From positions 1 to 51,020 of the forward strand of contig JABSOM010000019.1 in the NCBI GenBank assembly GCA_013215945.1: a stretch of DNA of 51,020 bases. The letters run 5' to 3'. This document shows, one piece after another, positions 17,261 through 25,487 of this stretch; position 1 is the first letter of the stretch; each line of letters begins with the position of its first letter. The notes below the pieces were generated by a model. The model ran no database searches, was not told the origin of the DNA, and saw only the letters and a list, made by a program, of their open reading frames with translations. The DNA is from Campylobacteraceae bacterium. GTDB taxonomy: Bacteria; Campylobacterota; Campylobacteria; Campylobacterales; Arcobacteraceae. The position numbers and the translations under genes are program-made.

Positions 17261-17284
17261 ATACTTTTTCAAAAAAATCACCTT

Positions 17285-17707
17285 TTAAGTAAGTCTTTTA
17301 TTTATTGGATGATTTTCATTTAATTGTAAAAGGTCCCATAAGTTTCCATAAAGATCTTCAAAAACTGCAACGGTTCCATATTCTTCATCTTTAGGTTCTC
17401 GTATAAAATGAATGCCATCTTTTTTCATTCTGTTAAAGTCACGCCAAAAATCATCCGTATTTAAAAACAAAAATACTCTTCCACCTGTTTGATTTCCTAC
17501 AAAATTATTTTGTTCTTCTTTAGAAGCTCTGGCCAAAAGCAAACTTACTCCCTTAGAGTTAGGAGGTGAGACCACAACCCATCGTTTATTTTGCTCTTCT
17601 TGATAAATATCTTGAATTAAATCAAACTTTAATTTTTTCACATAAAAATCAATTGCTTCATCATAATCTTTTACCACTAATGCAACATGTACTATTGACT
17701 GTTTCAT
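17285..17707 (-). CDS. VOC (glyoxalase/bleomycin resistance) family protein
   Basis: The 140-residue protein shows the beta-alpha-beta-beta-beta repeat of vicinal-oxygen-chelate proteins: 'VHVALVVKDYDEAIDFYVKKLKFDL' at the start and 'FLNTDDFWRDFNRMKKDGIHFIREPKDEEYGTVAVFEDLYGNLWDLLQL' at the end. The E/D-L-Y-G-N-x-W-D-L ending is a typical second-half signature. It may isomerise or bind small electrophiles. The gene is monocistronic and convergent with the CNNM gene. Confidence 0.88.
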   Translation of the reverse strand: MKQSIVHVALVVKDYDEAIDFYVKKLKFDLIQDIYQEEQNKRWVVVSPPNSKGVSLLLARASKEEQNNFVGNQTGGRVFLFLNTDDFWRDFNRMKKDGIHFIREPKDEEYGTVAVFEDLYGNLWDLLQLNENHPINKRLT

Positions 17708-17804
17708 TTTAATCCTTTTATTAGTGTTATACTATTAAAAACTTCTACAAAAATAAAAGAAGAAATTTTTTCCCTCTTTTAATTCTAAAGTACGATAATA
17801 AGAA

Positions 17805-18383
17805 CTACTTCTTGAAATTTTTTAGTAGTTTTTTTTCTTCATCCAAAGATAAATAACGCCACGATGAACTCTTGATATCAAGTTTTAAACTACCTATCAT
17901 AGTTCGTTTTAAATCAAGAACTTTTAAAGGTGTCCCAAATTTTGGGTCTTTCATAGCGCCAAAGAGTCTTCTTATATGGCGATTTTTACCTTCATCAATT
18001 TGAACTTTTAGTTTTGTTTTAGCCCCAGCAAAACTTATTTTTTCAAGCTTTGCTTTTAATAGTCCATGAATACTGTCCACTCCATTTTTAGCTTGAAGAA
18101 GATGTTCATCAGTAACATGTCCCCTAACCCAAACTTCGTATATTTTAATACAATTACCTGGTTTTGTTAAAAAATTATTTATTTGACCTTCTTTTGTAAA
18201 TAATAAAAGTCCCTTTGATTCTAAATCAAGACGCCCAATAGGCATCCATCCTTCTTCATAAACCCAAGTGGGCAAGAGTTTATAAACTGTTTTTCGTCCA
18301 AGATCGTCAGTTCTTGTCACTAAAAACCCCTTAGGTTTATTAAAAACTAAGAGTTTAGTAGAATCGGCATTATCTTTATTCAT
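17805..18383 (-). CDS. RsuA/RluE-family 23S or 16S rRNA pseudouridine synthase
   Basis: The catalytic motif 'GRLDLESKGLLLFT' (about residue 47) contains the invariant Asp, followed by 'KIYEVWVRGHV' and 'GKNRHIRRLFGAMK', as in the RsuA/RluB/E/F family. At 192 residues it lacks the N-terminal S4 domain, which is like RluE. I therefore favour RluE-type activity (isomerising one uridine of 23S rRNA), but the family name is safer than the gene name. The neighbours are not related in function. Confidence 0.9.
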   Translation of the reverse strand: MNKDNADSTKLLVFNKPKGFLVTRTDDLGRKTVYKLLPTWVYEEGWMPIGRLDLESKGLLLFTKEGQINNFLTKPGNCIKIYEVWVRGHVTDEHLLQAKNGVDSIHGLLKAKLEKISFAGAKTKLKVQIDEGKNRHIRRLFGAMKDPKFGTPLKVLDLKRTMIGSLKLDIKSSSWRYLSLDEEKKLLKNFKK

Positions 18384-18627
18384 TAAGTGTATTCCTTAGA
18401 TATTTTTACAATAATAAATTATGATTGTAAAAATATTTATAAAAGTATTAGTTTCGTTTTGCATTAACAACAGTATAACTAATTAACGCTATAGCCACCA
18501 TCTATCCCTGTATATTTATACAATAATTGGGCTTATATAAAATGCAATTTTATGAATTTACACTATAATACAGAAGAAAATATGCTTTGTTTAGCCTATT
18601 TTTTAAATTTTAATAAAAAGACTAATT

Positions 18628-19476
18628 ATGAAAAAAAAATTATTTACAATAATCTTTAGCGCTTTAAGTTTTATGCCTTTTTTTGCAAATGCAAATGAAA
18701 GTGATTATTTATATTCAACGCTTTGGTTTCAAAAAGCGCAAGAATACAAAGCGAATACTCTCTCTCAATACAAATTAGCAAAACTAATGTTGGATAAAGC
18801 CATTCTTGATAAATCATGGAGTGCAGTCACTAGTGTACAAGGCAAAAACTATGAAAATAAAGCTCTAGCTGTTATTCTTGATTTAGATGAAACGGTTATT
18901 AACAATTCACCTTTTTCTGCTAAATTAATTGCAGATAATAAATACTATGATGATGAAGCATGGAATAACTGGCAAAAATGGGTTGATGCGGCAATTGCAC
19001 CTGCAATTCCTGGAGCTTTGGATTTTATTAAATACGCACAGAAACAAAATGTAACTGTATTTTTTGTTTCTAATCGTATTGGAACACAAGAAAAAGCAAC
19101 CAGAAAAAATCTTCTTTCTTTAGGTATATATTTACCAAAAGACATTGATACGGTTTTACTAAAAAAAGAAAAAAAATCTTGGGGTTCTAAAAAAAGTACC
19201 AGAAGAGCTCATATTGCTAAAAACTATAGAATTGCTCTTCTTATTGGAGACAATTTAGGTGATTTTTCTGATGCGTATAAAGGCAGTTTAGAAGACAGAG
19301 ATAAAATTGCTTTTTCAAAAGAAAACATTGATAAATGGGGTGAAAAATGGATTATCCTACCAAATCCTTTATATGGTTCGTGGGAAACTGCCGCTTATGG
19401 TTCTGATTATTCTTTAAGCAGAAAAGATATTCGTAAAAAAATGATAGAAAAATTAGATATCTGGGATGGTAAATAA
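18628..19476 (+). CDS. Secreted HAD acid phosphatase, e(P4)-like
   Basis: A signal peptide (MKKKLFTIIFSALSFMPFFANA) lacks a lipobox cysteine, so the product is probably soluble in the periplasm, unlike the lipoprotein e(P4) it resembles. The catalytic block 'VILDLDETVINNSPF' carries the DxDxT motif, later 'FFVSNRIGTQE' and 'LLIGDNLGDFSDAYKG' supply the remaining HAD motifs. It should dephosphorylate nucleotides or other organic phosphates outside the cytoplasm. The ribosome site is poor. The gene is monocistronic and ends in a GNRA-loop terminator. Confidence 0.93.
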   Translation: MKKKLFTIIFSALSFMPFFANANESDYLYSTLWFQKAQEYKANTLSQYKLAKLMLDKAILDKSWSAVTSVQGKNYENKALAVILDLDETVINNSPFSAKLIADNKYYDDEAWNNWQKWVDAAIAPAIPGALDFIKYAQKQNVTVFFVSNRIGTQEKATRKNLLSLGIYLPKDIDTVLLKKEKKSWGSKKSTRRAHIAKNYRIALLIGDNLGDFSDAYKGSLEDRDKIAFSKENIDKWGEKWIILPNPLYGSWETAAYGSDYSLSRKDIRKKMIEKLDIWDGK

Positions 19477-19477
19477 A

Positions 19478-19503
19478 TAGGAATCCGAAAGGATTTCTTT
19501 TAT
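19478..19503 (+). terminator. Terminator after the acid phosphatase gene
   Basis: A stem GGAATCC-gaaa-GGATTtC (arms about 19480-19486 and 19491-19497, one wobble pair) has a stable GAAA tetraloop and is followed directly by TTTTATT. It lies two bases after the stop codon. Confidence 0.85.
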
Positions 19504-19565
19504 TAGGCTATAACTACTGCCCTCTTCTTAAAATTCATCTTTTATTTTTATCCTTATATTAATTC

Positions 19566-19609
19566 TTGACAAATATTTTTATCTATGTTACAATTCGATA
19601 ATTATCAAA
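19566..19609 (+). promoter_or_regulatory. Promoter and ArsR-type operator of the arsR-MBL operon
   Basis: TTGACA (19566-19571) and TACAAT (19589-19594) are 17 bp apart. The palindrome GATAATTATC (19597-19606), with T-A pairs extending it on both sides, lies at the transcription start, the normal place for an ArsR autoregulator. The ribosome site follows at about 19613-19618. Confidence 0.75.
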
Positions 19610-19625
19610 TTAAGAAAGAGTAAAA

Positions 19626-19913
19626 ATGAATTCCAAAGAACTTGCAAAAATATTCAAAGCTTTATCCAATGAGAACCGATTAGAAATCTACAAAGAAATT
19701 GCTAAACAAGAAAATATTGATTATGAAAAAAAGTGTGAATGCTCTATTTCGGAAATATTATCTTGTCTTAAAATTGGAGCGCCTACGATATCTCATCATT
19801 TAAAAGAGTTAAGTAATGCAAATTTAATTACAACTAAAAAAAATGGTAAGTTTTTGGTGGCGCAGGTAAATAAAAATACCTTAGCCCAAATTAGAGATTT
19901 TATAGATTTATAA
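19626..19913 (+). CDS. ArsR-family transcriptional repressor
   Basis: The 95-residue winged-helix protein has 'FKALSNENRLEIYKEIA' and 'GAPTISHHLKELSNANLI' as the recognition helix, with 'KKCECSISEILSCLKIG' before it. The C-E-C at about residue 38 stands near where arsenite- and metal-sensing ArsR proteins keep their CxC (ELCVCDL in classical ArsR), so a thiol-based metal or redox signal is possible. It lies 15 bp upstream of an MBL-fold gene and probably represses both. Confidence 0.92.
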   Translation: MNSKELAKIFKALSNENRLEIYKEIAKQENIDYEKKCECSISEILSCLKIGAPTISHHLKELSNANLITTKKNGKFLVAQVNKNTLAQIRDFIDL

Positions 19914-19928
19914 ACAAAAGGAACAGAC

Positions 19929-20903
19929 ATGTCAGATAAATATAAAAACGCTCATAAGGTTTACAAGTCACATATAAAAGAACTTCTCCCAATGTTTATC
20001 GATATGATAAAAAATAAATCAAAAAAATCAAAACCTAAAGATAAAAATGAAATTCCTGTTAATTTTTTAAGTAAAAAAGATATTGAGAAAATGCAAGATT
20101 ACTCTGTAATTAGAATGGGACATTCAACATTACTTTTTAAAATACAAAATAAGTATATATTATGCGACCCAGTATTTTCAACCAGAGCCTCCCCTTTTTC
20201 TTTTTTAGGACCTAAAAGATTTCATGATGTTCCTATTTTAATAAAAGACTTGCCTTTTATTGATTCTGTAATAATTTCACATGATCATTATGATCATTTG
20301 GATAAACAAAGTATAAAAGCACTAAAAGATAAAGTAGGAACGTTTTATACAAGTTTAGGAGTAGGAAAACATTTAGAAAACTTTGGAGTTAATAAAAATA
20401 AAATTGTCGAACTTAATTGGTGGGAAAGTAAAATTGAAGATGGTATTGAATTTGCCTGTACCCCAGCTCAACATTTTTCAGGAAGAACGTTAAGTGATAG
20501 AGATAAAACCTTATGGTCTTCATGGTTAATTAAAACACCCAAAGGCAAGTTTTATTTTGGAGCGGATGGAGGATATTCTTCTTCTTTTAAAGAAATATCA
20601 TCTAAACATGGAAAAATCACTATGGCTTTTTTAGAAGTGGGGGCTTATAATGAAAAATGGAAAGATATTCATATGATGCCTGAAGATGCTATCCAAGCTT
20701 TCAAAGATTTAAAAGCAGAAGTTTTATTTCCAATACATAATGGTACCTTTGATTTATCCTTACATTCGTGGTTTGAACCCTTTGATAGAATCTTTTCTTT
20801 GGCAAAAGAAAACAGTATCGATATCAGATTTCCAATAATGGGAAAAGAAATTTCATTAATAAATCATACAGAAACATCAACATGGTGGAAAAAAGCTAAA
20901 TAA
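19929..20903 (+). CDS. MBL-fold hydrolase (NAPE-PLD/UlaG-like)
   Basis: The 324-residue protein has the complete HxHxDH motif in 'ISHDHYDHLD' (about residue 119), 'PAQHFSGRTLSDRDKTLWSSW' with a third His, and 'FPIHNGTFDLSLH' with a late His, as in the NAPE-PLD/UlaG branch of metallo-beta-lactamase proteins. No signal peptide is present, and a Lys-rich N-terminal segment precedes the domain. This branch cleaves phosphodiester or lactone bonds; the real substrate is unknown. It is controlled with its ArsR neighbour. Confidence 0.9.
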   Translation: MSDKYKNAHKVYKSHIKELLPMFIDMIKNKSKKSKPKDKNEIPVNFLSKKDIEKMQDYSVIRMGHSTLLFKIQNKYILCDPVFSTRASPFSFLGPKRFHDVPILIKDLPFIDSVIISHDHYDHLDKQSIKALKDKVGTFYTSLGVGKHLENFGVNKNKIVELNWWESKIEDGIEFACTPAQHFSGRTLSDRDKTLWSSWLIKTPKGKFYFGADGGYSSSFKEISSKHGKITMAFLEVGAYNEKWKDIHMMPEDAIQAFKDLKAEVLFPIHNGTFDLSLHSWFEPFDRIFSLAKENSIDIRFPIMGKEISLINHTETSTWWKKAK

Positions 20904-20938
20904 GTCCGATATACATTATTATCGAACTTCTCTTAGCT
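20894..20938. terminator. Long hairpin between convergent MBL and argC genes
   Basis: Outer arms AGCTAA (20894-20899) and TTAGCT (20933-20938), and inner arms GTcCGATA (20904-20911) and TATCGaAC (20920-20927), form a long interrupted stem across the gap between two convergent stop codons. T-runs are short. Confidence 0.55.
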
Positions 20939-20940
20939 AA

Positions 20941-21882
20941 TTAAACGTTTAGGCCTAAATGTTCATCTAATCCAAGCATAATATTCATGTTTTGAACAGC
21001 TGCACCTGAGGCACCTTTTCCTAAATTGTCTAATCTCGCTATTATTACCATATAATCCTCATTTTCATAAACAGATAATTCAATACGGTTTGTATTATTA
21101 CATTTCATAGCATCCAAAAATCCTTCATCAAGATACGTTATATCATCTTCAATAATTTTGACAAAAGCTTCATTCTTATAATAGTTTTTATAAAGTTCTA
21201 AAATGCCTTTTTTTGATATAGTTTTGAGTAAATCATCTTTAATTAAATAAGATATAACTAACATACCTTGTTTAAAGTTCCCAACACTAGGAGTAAACAG
21301 TGGTGCTGTTTCCAGTTTTAAAATGTATTTCATTTCAGCTAAATGTTTATGATCTAGGTTTAAAGCATAGGGCCTTTGACTCTTAAATGCATTCTCCGCT
21401 GCTTCGTAAATATCAATTAAAGTTTTACCTCCACCACTGTATCCCGTAATAGAATGACAAATAAGTTTTTGTTTTTTGGAAATAATATTATTTTCAAGTA
21501 AAGGATTCATACTCATAATAAACCCACTTGCATGACATCCAGGATTACAAACTCTAGTGGCTTTTTTAATATGTTCTCTTTGATTTTTATTTAATTCAGC
21601 AATTCCATAAACCCAATCTTTTTCTATTCGATGAGCTGTACTTGCATCTATGATTTTTGTTCTTGTATTTGTGATAAGTTTTACAGATTCTTTTGATGCC
21701 AAATCAGGCAAACATAAAAAAACTAAATCTGCTTGATTTATTAACTTTTGTTTTATGCTTAAATCTTTTTTGTCTTTTTCATCAATTTTCAATATTTCTA
21801 AATCATTTCTCATACTTAACATTTCATTTATTTTTAATCCCGTTGTTCCAAACTGTCCATCAACAAATATTTTAAATTTCAT
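20941..21882 (-). CDS. argC: N-acetyl-gamma-glutamyl-phosphate reductase, type 2
   Basis: ArgC makes N-acetylglutamate-5-semialdehyde in arginine synthesis. 'DGQFGTTGLKINEML' is the NADP-binding turn, 'RVCNPGCHASG' contains the active-site Cys, and 'HKHLAEMKYIL' the catalytic His region. The 313-residue length and the missing N-terminal extra segment place it in the shorter type 2 (ArgC2) group. The start ATG at 21882 has AAAGG upstream. It overlaps the end of an EamA exporter gene by 11 bp, so the exporter and ArgC are translated from one message. This could mean export of an intermediate or simple economy. Confidence 0.93.
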   Translation of the reverse strand: MKFKIFVDGQFGTTGLKINEMLSMRNDLEILKIDEKDKKDLSIKQKLINQADLVFLCLPDLASKESVKLITNTRTKIIDASTAHRIEKDWVYGIAELNKNQREHIKKATRVCNPGCHASGFIMSMNPLLENNIISKKQKLICHSITGYSGGGKTLIDIYEAAENAFKSQRPYALNLDHKHLAEMKYILKLETAPLFTPSVGNFKQGMLVISYLIKDDLLKTISKKGILELYKNYYKNEAFVKIIEDDITYLDEGFLDAMKCNNTNRIELSVYENEDYMVIIARLDNLGKGASGAAVQNMNIMLGLDEHLGLNV

Positions 21883-22747
21883 TGTTTACCTTTATTAATT
21901 TTTTTCCAAAAACACATACCAGTAAACCTAACATAATAATTCCAGCACCCATTAATTCTAAAGAAGATAATCTCTCCCCTAAAACAATATTAGAAGCACT
22001 AAGGCCTACAATAGGAATTAATAAAGCAAAAGGAGTGACTTCTGCTGCTTTGTTATTTTTAAGTAAATATGCCCATAGCGCAAAAGCTAAAAGTGTTGAT
22101 ATATAACTTACATATACCAGTGAAAACCAAGTTGTTTGTGTACTTTGAAGCAGAATATTTAGGATATCTTTGCTTTCTGTATAGTATGAGATACCAAATA
22201 AGGGCAAAGGTGGGATCAAACAAACCCACACCATAAAATGCAAGAGATTAACATCTTTCATTTTTTTCATAATGATATTTGAAACAGCCCAGAAAAAAGC
22301 AGCTAATAAAATCAAACATAAGCCAAGAACAGTGATATTCCCCTCTGCATTTAAAAAGAAAATACTAAAACCAAGACTTGATATAAAAATTCCCAATAAT
22401 TGATTCTTTGAAATATGTTCTTTAAAAATAATAACACTTAAAAAAATAGTAAAAAAGACTTGTGCTTGTAAAATCAAAGAAGCAAGACCAGCAGAAGCAT
22501 CAGCATTCATAGCAAAAAATAATAAAGCAAATTTAAAAATACCTAAAATCACCCCTACTCCAAGTACATTCCAAACAGAAGTTTTTGGAAAAGGAATAAA
22601 AAAGACAGCAGGAATAGCAACAATTGTAAACCTTAATGCAGAAAATAAAATAGGCGGCAATTCTTCTAAACCCAGTTTAATAATAGGAAAATTTATACCC
22701 CAGATAAGGGCAACTAAAAGAGCTAAGAATATATTTTTTGAATTCAA
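21872..22747 (-). CDS. EamA/DMT-family exporter
   Basis: The 291-residue protein has about ten membrane helices in two EamA repeats ('ALLVALIWGINFPIIKLGLEELPPILFSALRF' begins the first). It resembles E. coli EamA, which exports cysteine-pathway metabolites, but drug/metabolite transporters are too diverse to assign a substrate. The start is TTG (22747), with AAGG about seven bases upstream. It overlaps argC by 11 bp and is the first gene of that pair. Confidence 0.92.
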   Translation of the reverse strand: MNSKNIFLALLVALIWGINFPIIKLGLEELPPILFSALRFTIVAIPAVFFIPFPKTSVWNVLGVGVILGIFKFALLFFAMNADASAGLASLILQAQVFFTIFLSVIIFKEHISKNQLLGIFISSLGFSIFFLNAEGNITVLGLCLILLAAFFWAVSNIIMKKMKDVNLLHFMVWVCLIPPLPLFGISYYTESKDILNILLQSTQTTWFSLVYVSYISTLLAFALWAYLLKNNKAAEVTPFALLIPIVGLSASNIVLGERLSSLELMGAGIIMLGLLVCVFGKKLIKVNNEI

Positions 22748-22894
22748 GGAAAACCTTTATATATAAAATCAAGTACTGTATTTAAAAGGATTGAATTATA
22801 TATAATATGAAAAATTTAAGATAGCATGAAATTGCTACATAAGATATGTATTCGTTTATACTTGGAAATTCCTATGAATAGCTTATTTACAAGA

Positions 22895-23533
22895 TTAATA
22901 TTCAATTATTAAATTTAAGCTTTCAAAAAAATGAGCTTTTTTATCATCACTCTTTGTAAAAATTAATTTTACAAATTCTTCTTTACTATCTTCAAAAAAA
23001 ACTTCATCATTATTAAATAATTCTAAATAGTTATTTTCTATTGTCTTTTTTTTAATACCAAAAATTATTTTAGATAACTTTTGTTTTGAAAAGTTAATTG
23101 GCTCATTAATTTTAAGCTTTGTTCCACTTGTTTGCCACCTAAATGTCCATGGTAAACTGGGAGAATCTTCATTTTTCAATACTTCAATAAACATATTTGA
23201 AGGTATATAACTGGGTTTATATTTATAACAATTTTCAAATAATTCATCTTCTTCTTTAGAATAATTTAAACACAAACCAAAAGCAGAACAAGTATTTGTT
23301 TTATGTTCTGCTCTTTCATATAATTTACTTTTTTTGCTTCTCTCATTTTGTATTTCATCAAAATTATGAACCCATAATATTTCAATAAAAAAATCATTAA
23401 AATAAAATTTTCTATTTTGAGTCCCTTGATTTGGATGAATTCTATTAGACCCTTCCATAAAACCAAAAGCAAGTAATTCATTTACAACTTCTTCATGATT
23501 ATCACAAAAAATAAAAATATGATTTGTTTTCAA
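22895..23533 (-). CDS. Glyoxalase-like VOC protein
   Basis: The start 'NHIFIFCDNHEEVVNELLAFGFMEG' and 'RKFYFNDFFIEILWVHN' fit the first half of a VOC domain of the Glyoxalase_3 kind. The rest is diverged but keeps strand-like segments ('SNMFIEVLKNEDSPSLPWTFRW'). The start is TTG at 23533 with AAGGGAAACA upstream. At 212 residues it would hold two linked halves. No function can be given beyond a possible small-molecule-binding or lyase role. Confidence 0.7.
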   Translation of the reverse strand: MKTNHIFIFCDNHEEVVNELLAFGFMEGSNRIHPNQGTQNRKFYFNDFFIEILWVHNFDEIQNERSKKSKLYERAEHKTNTCSAFGLCLNYSKEEDELFENCYKYKPSYIPSNMFIEVLKNEDSPSLPWTFRWQTSGTKLKINEPINFSKQKLSKIIFGIKKKTIENNYLELFNNDEVFFEDSKEEFVKLIFTKSDDKKAHFFESLNLIIEY

Positions 23534-23587
23534 TGTTTCCCTTTTACAGTAAGAATGTTTTTTCTCAAAAGTTATATTTTAGTATTA

Positions 23588-23878
23588 TTATCTTAGTTCA
23601 TTAAAAACTTCAAGTGAAGCAAGTAGTTTAGTATCTGCTTTTTTAGCTCCGGCAGTTAAAGTAAATCCTTCTTCAATATACTCTTTTATTAATAGTACTT
23701 TTTTAATATTTATATAATCAAATAATTTATTGCCTCCACAAGTACTAGTGCTAGAAGAAATAATTCCTTTTTCCTCCCAATATCGTAGTTTTCTTTGGTT
23801 TATACCTGTAATATCTTCAACTTCTCCTATGCACAAACGAAGTTTTGATATCAATTTCAAATCTAATAATTCTTCCAT
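23588..23878 (-). CDS. MerR-family transcriptional regulator
   Basis: The helix-turn-helix and wing ('LCIGEVEDITGINQRKLRYWEEKGIISSS' and 'GNKLFDYINIKKVLLIKEYIEEGFTL') are those of a MerR-type regulator, with the hallmark R-Y-W-E-x-x-G-I. I start it at ATG 23878 because AAGGA lies nine bases upstream; an ATG three codons earlier is too close to it. The 96-residue form has only a short dimer helix and no effector domain. It is divergent from a DUF2798 gene, with a 35-bp palindrome between them, and likely controls that gene. Confidence 0.88.
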   Translation of the reverse strand: MEELLDLKLISKLRLCIGEVEDITGINQRKLRYWEEKGIISSSTSTCGGNKLFDYINIKKVLLIKEYIEEGFTLTAGAKKADTKLLASLEVFNELR

Positions 23879-23959
23879 TAAAGTCATTCCTTTTCTATAA
23901 TATATTCTACAAAAATTGTTGTTAATATACAATTAAGGTAAATAATATTAGTATACATA

Positions 23960-23994
23960 AAACATAAATTGTATATTATATACAATTTATGTTT
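23960..23994. promoter_or_regulatory. 35-bp palindrome between MerR and DUF2798 genes
   Basis: Two perfect 16-bp arms (23960-23975 and 23979-23994, beginning AAACATAAATTG) flank a TTA centre. A further copy of its core half site (AATTGTATATTA on the minus strand) lies near 23922-23934. It ends 16 bases before the DUF2798 start. It is best read as a regulator-binding site for the divergent MerR protein. Confidence 0.7.
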
Positions 23995-24009
23995 ATTACT
24001 GGAGATAAA

Positions 24010-24234
24010 ATGATAGCAAAAAAATACGAAATGCTTTTGTTTGCATTTATAATGGGGGCATTTATGTCTGGTTTTATGAGTTTAGTAGTTACATTTATTA
24101 ATATAGGTTTTATTGATAATTTTGTTTATTTTTGGTTGAGTGCATATTGGAAAGCTTTTTTAATCGCATTTCCAACTATATTATTTGTTATTCCTAGAGT
24201 TAGAAAAATTGTAAATATTTTAATAGTTAAATGA
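24010..24234 (+). CDS. DUF2798 small membrane protein
   Basis: The 74-residue protein has two hydrophobic helices: 'MLLFAFIMGAFMSGFMSLVVTFINIGF' and 'WLSAYWKAFLIAFPTILFVIPRVRKIV'. The M-S-x-x-M-S and W-x-x-A-x-x-I-A-F-P patterns match DUF2798. I begin at ATG 24010 with GGAG at 24001-24004; an upstream ATG at 23989 lies inside the palindrome and has no ribosome site. The family's function is not known. Control by the divergent MerR suggests a stress-linked role. Confidence 0.85.
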   Translation: MIAKKYEMLLFAFIMGAFMSGFMSLVVTFINIGFIDNFVYFWLSAYWKAFLIAFPTILFVIPRVRKIVNILIVK

Positions 24235-24236
24235 TT

Positions 24237-24262
24237 TTGTTCCCATTTTTGCATGGGAACAA
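24237..24262. terminator. Hairpin after the DUF2798 gene
   Basis: Perfect 10-bp arms TTGTTCCCAT (24237-24246) and ATGGGAACAA (24253-24262) surround a 6-nt loop. It stands between convergent genes and may stop both. Confidence 0.7.
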
Positions 24263-24291
24263 GAATTATAAAAACAGCTTATTTATCTACA

Positions 24292-24795
24292 TTAAAAATT
24301 AAAACGAAGACCGACAACTACTACCAATGGTAAGAGAACTCCAGCATCTAAAGAAATGTTTTTACTAAGTTCAAATTCTAAACCATGGTATATATAAGGA
24401 ACAAAACCTATTCCAATTTTGTCTTTCATATCTTTATACGTTCCTCCATTTGAACAACTATCAAATGCATCAAAAAAGAACTCGCCAGAATAGGCATACA
24501 AGCCTTTAAAAGAGATTCTCTTTCCTAAATCATACCATTTATGTTCTAAACCTAATAATAAACAGCGGTTTGCCTGAGAGTTTTTTAGTGTTCCAATAAC
24601 TATTTTTGATTTAGGTGAAATTTTGTAGCGGATATCAATATATTGGTTTTTAAACCCTTCATAACTGTGTTCACTGTCTTTGGGAGAGATATGTTTTACA
24701 TACGTACCCGTTGTAATTGAGAGTTTATTTTCTAAGGTAAAATTATCAGCACATAAAGCAGTAAAGAGAAATATGCTTAAAATATATTTTTTCAT
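24292..24795 (-). CDS. Exported beta-barrel-like protein, uncharacterised
   Basis: A signal peptide (MKKYILSIFLFTALCA) is followed by about 150 residues of alternating hydrophobic and polar residues. It ends in 'VVVVGLRFNF', the terminal-Phe pattern of outer-membrane beta barrels. I begin at ATG 24795 because GGAG lies seven bases upstream; a Met codon four codons earlier overlaps that site. The barrel would be small (about eight strands). No family is recognised; lipid A enzymes such as PagL/PagP have this size, but their active-site residues are not evident. Confidence 0.75.
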   Translation of the reverse strand: MKKYILSIFLFTALCADNFTLENKLSITTGTYVKHISPKDSEHSYEGFKNQYIDIRYKISPKSKIVIGTLKNSQANRCLLLGLEHKWYDLGKRISFKGLYAYSGEFFFDAFDSCSNGGTYKDMKDKIGIGFVPYIYHGLEFELSKNISLDAGVLLPLVVVVGLRFNF

Positions 24796-24983
24796 ACTAA
24801 GCTCCATTCTTTAAATAAAGATTTGATTACGGAATAAATATTTAATTATTTTTGGACTTTTTACTATAATTATCATTAATTATATATATTATTTAATTAA
24901 AAACTTTTTAGTTTTTTTTATTACTTTTATTTTAAAAGTACTTTTCTATATTTTTTAAATATTTAATGTTAAATAATAGTTAT

Positions 24984-25289
24984 TTAAGCAGCATTTTTTA
25001 TTTTGTTGTTTTTTGTTATATTTTTACTGTAGGCATGTAATAACATGATTTTTTTATACGAACTAGGGAAAAAAATGATTTTTAAAACTCTTTTTTCTTC
25101 TACCACATTTATCTCATATAATTGGGTTTCAAGATGATTAATAAAGCTGTGTTTTAAATTTAACTTTTTTCGCTCTAAACGCAAAAAATGTTTTTGTATT
25201 TTTCTTTTTGTTTTCTCATCAAAGGAACATAACCATTCTTTAACAGGCTCTTTATTATCAGCAGTTTTATAATATTCTACTTTCCACAT
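24984..25289 (-). CDS. RelE/HigB-like toxin (phage Gp49 family), no antitoxin seen
   Basis: The sequence 'WKVEYYKTADNKEPVKEWLCSFDEKTKRKIQKHFLRLE' and 'HLETQLYEINVVEEKRVLKIIFFPSSYKKIMLLHAYSKN' follow the phage-derived Gp49/HigB-like family of RelE-fold mRNA interferases. The usual C-terminal tail (charged, often R/K and Ala rich) is cut short at 'KIKNAA'. No HTH antitoxin gene exists in the neighbouring DNA on either side. The protein may be inactive, regulated from elsewhere, or a remnant. Confidence 0.85.
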   Translation of the reverse strand: MWKVEYYKTADNKEPVKEWLCSFDEKTKRKIQKHFLRLERKKLNLKHSFINHLETQLYEINVVEEKRVLKIIFFPSSYKKIMLLHAYSKNITKNNKIKNAA

Positions 25290-25487
25290 AATTCAATATC
25301 CTAGATTAATTGTATTTTAGTATTGAAAGAATAGCTTAAAATTTATTATTAGGTCAAAATATCACAATTTGTAAGACTATGGGAAAAAAGTTTCTAGGAC
25401 AGTGCAGTAAATAAATAATCATCCATTAAAGTGCCATATCTTATATTTATTAATAATCTACACTTAGATCTAAATCAGAGTTATAAT

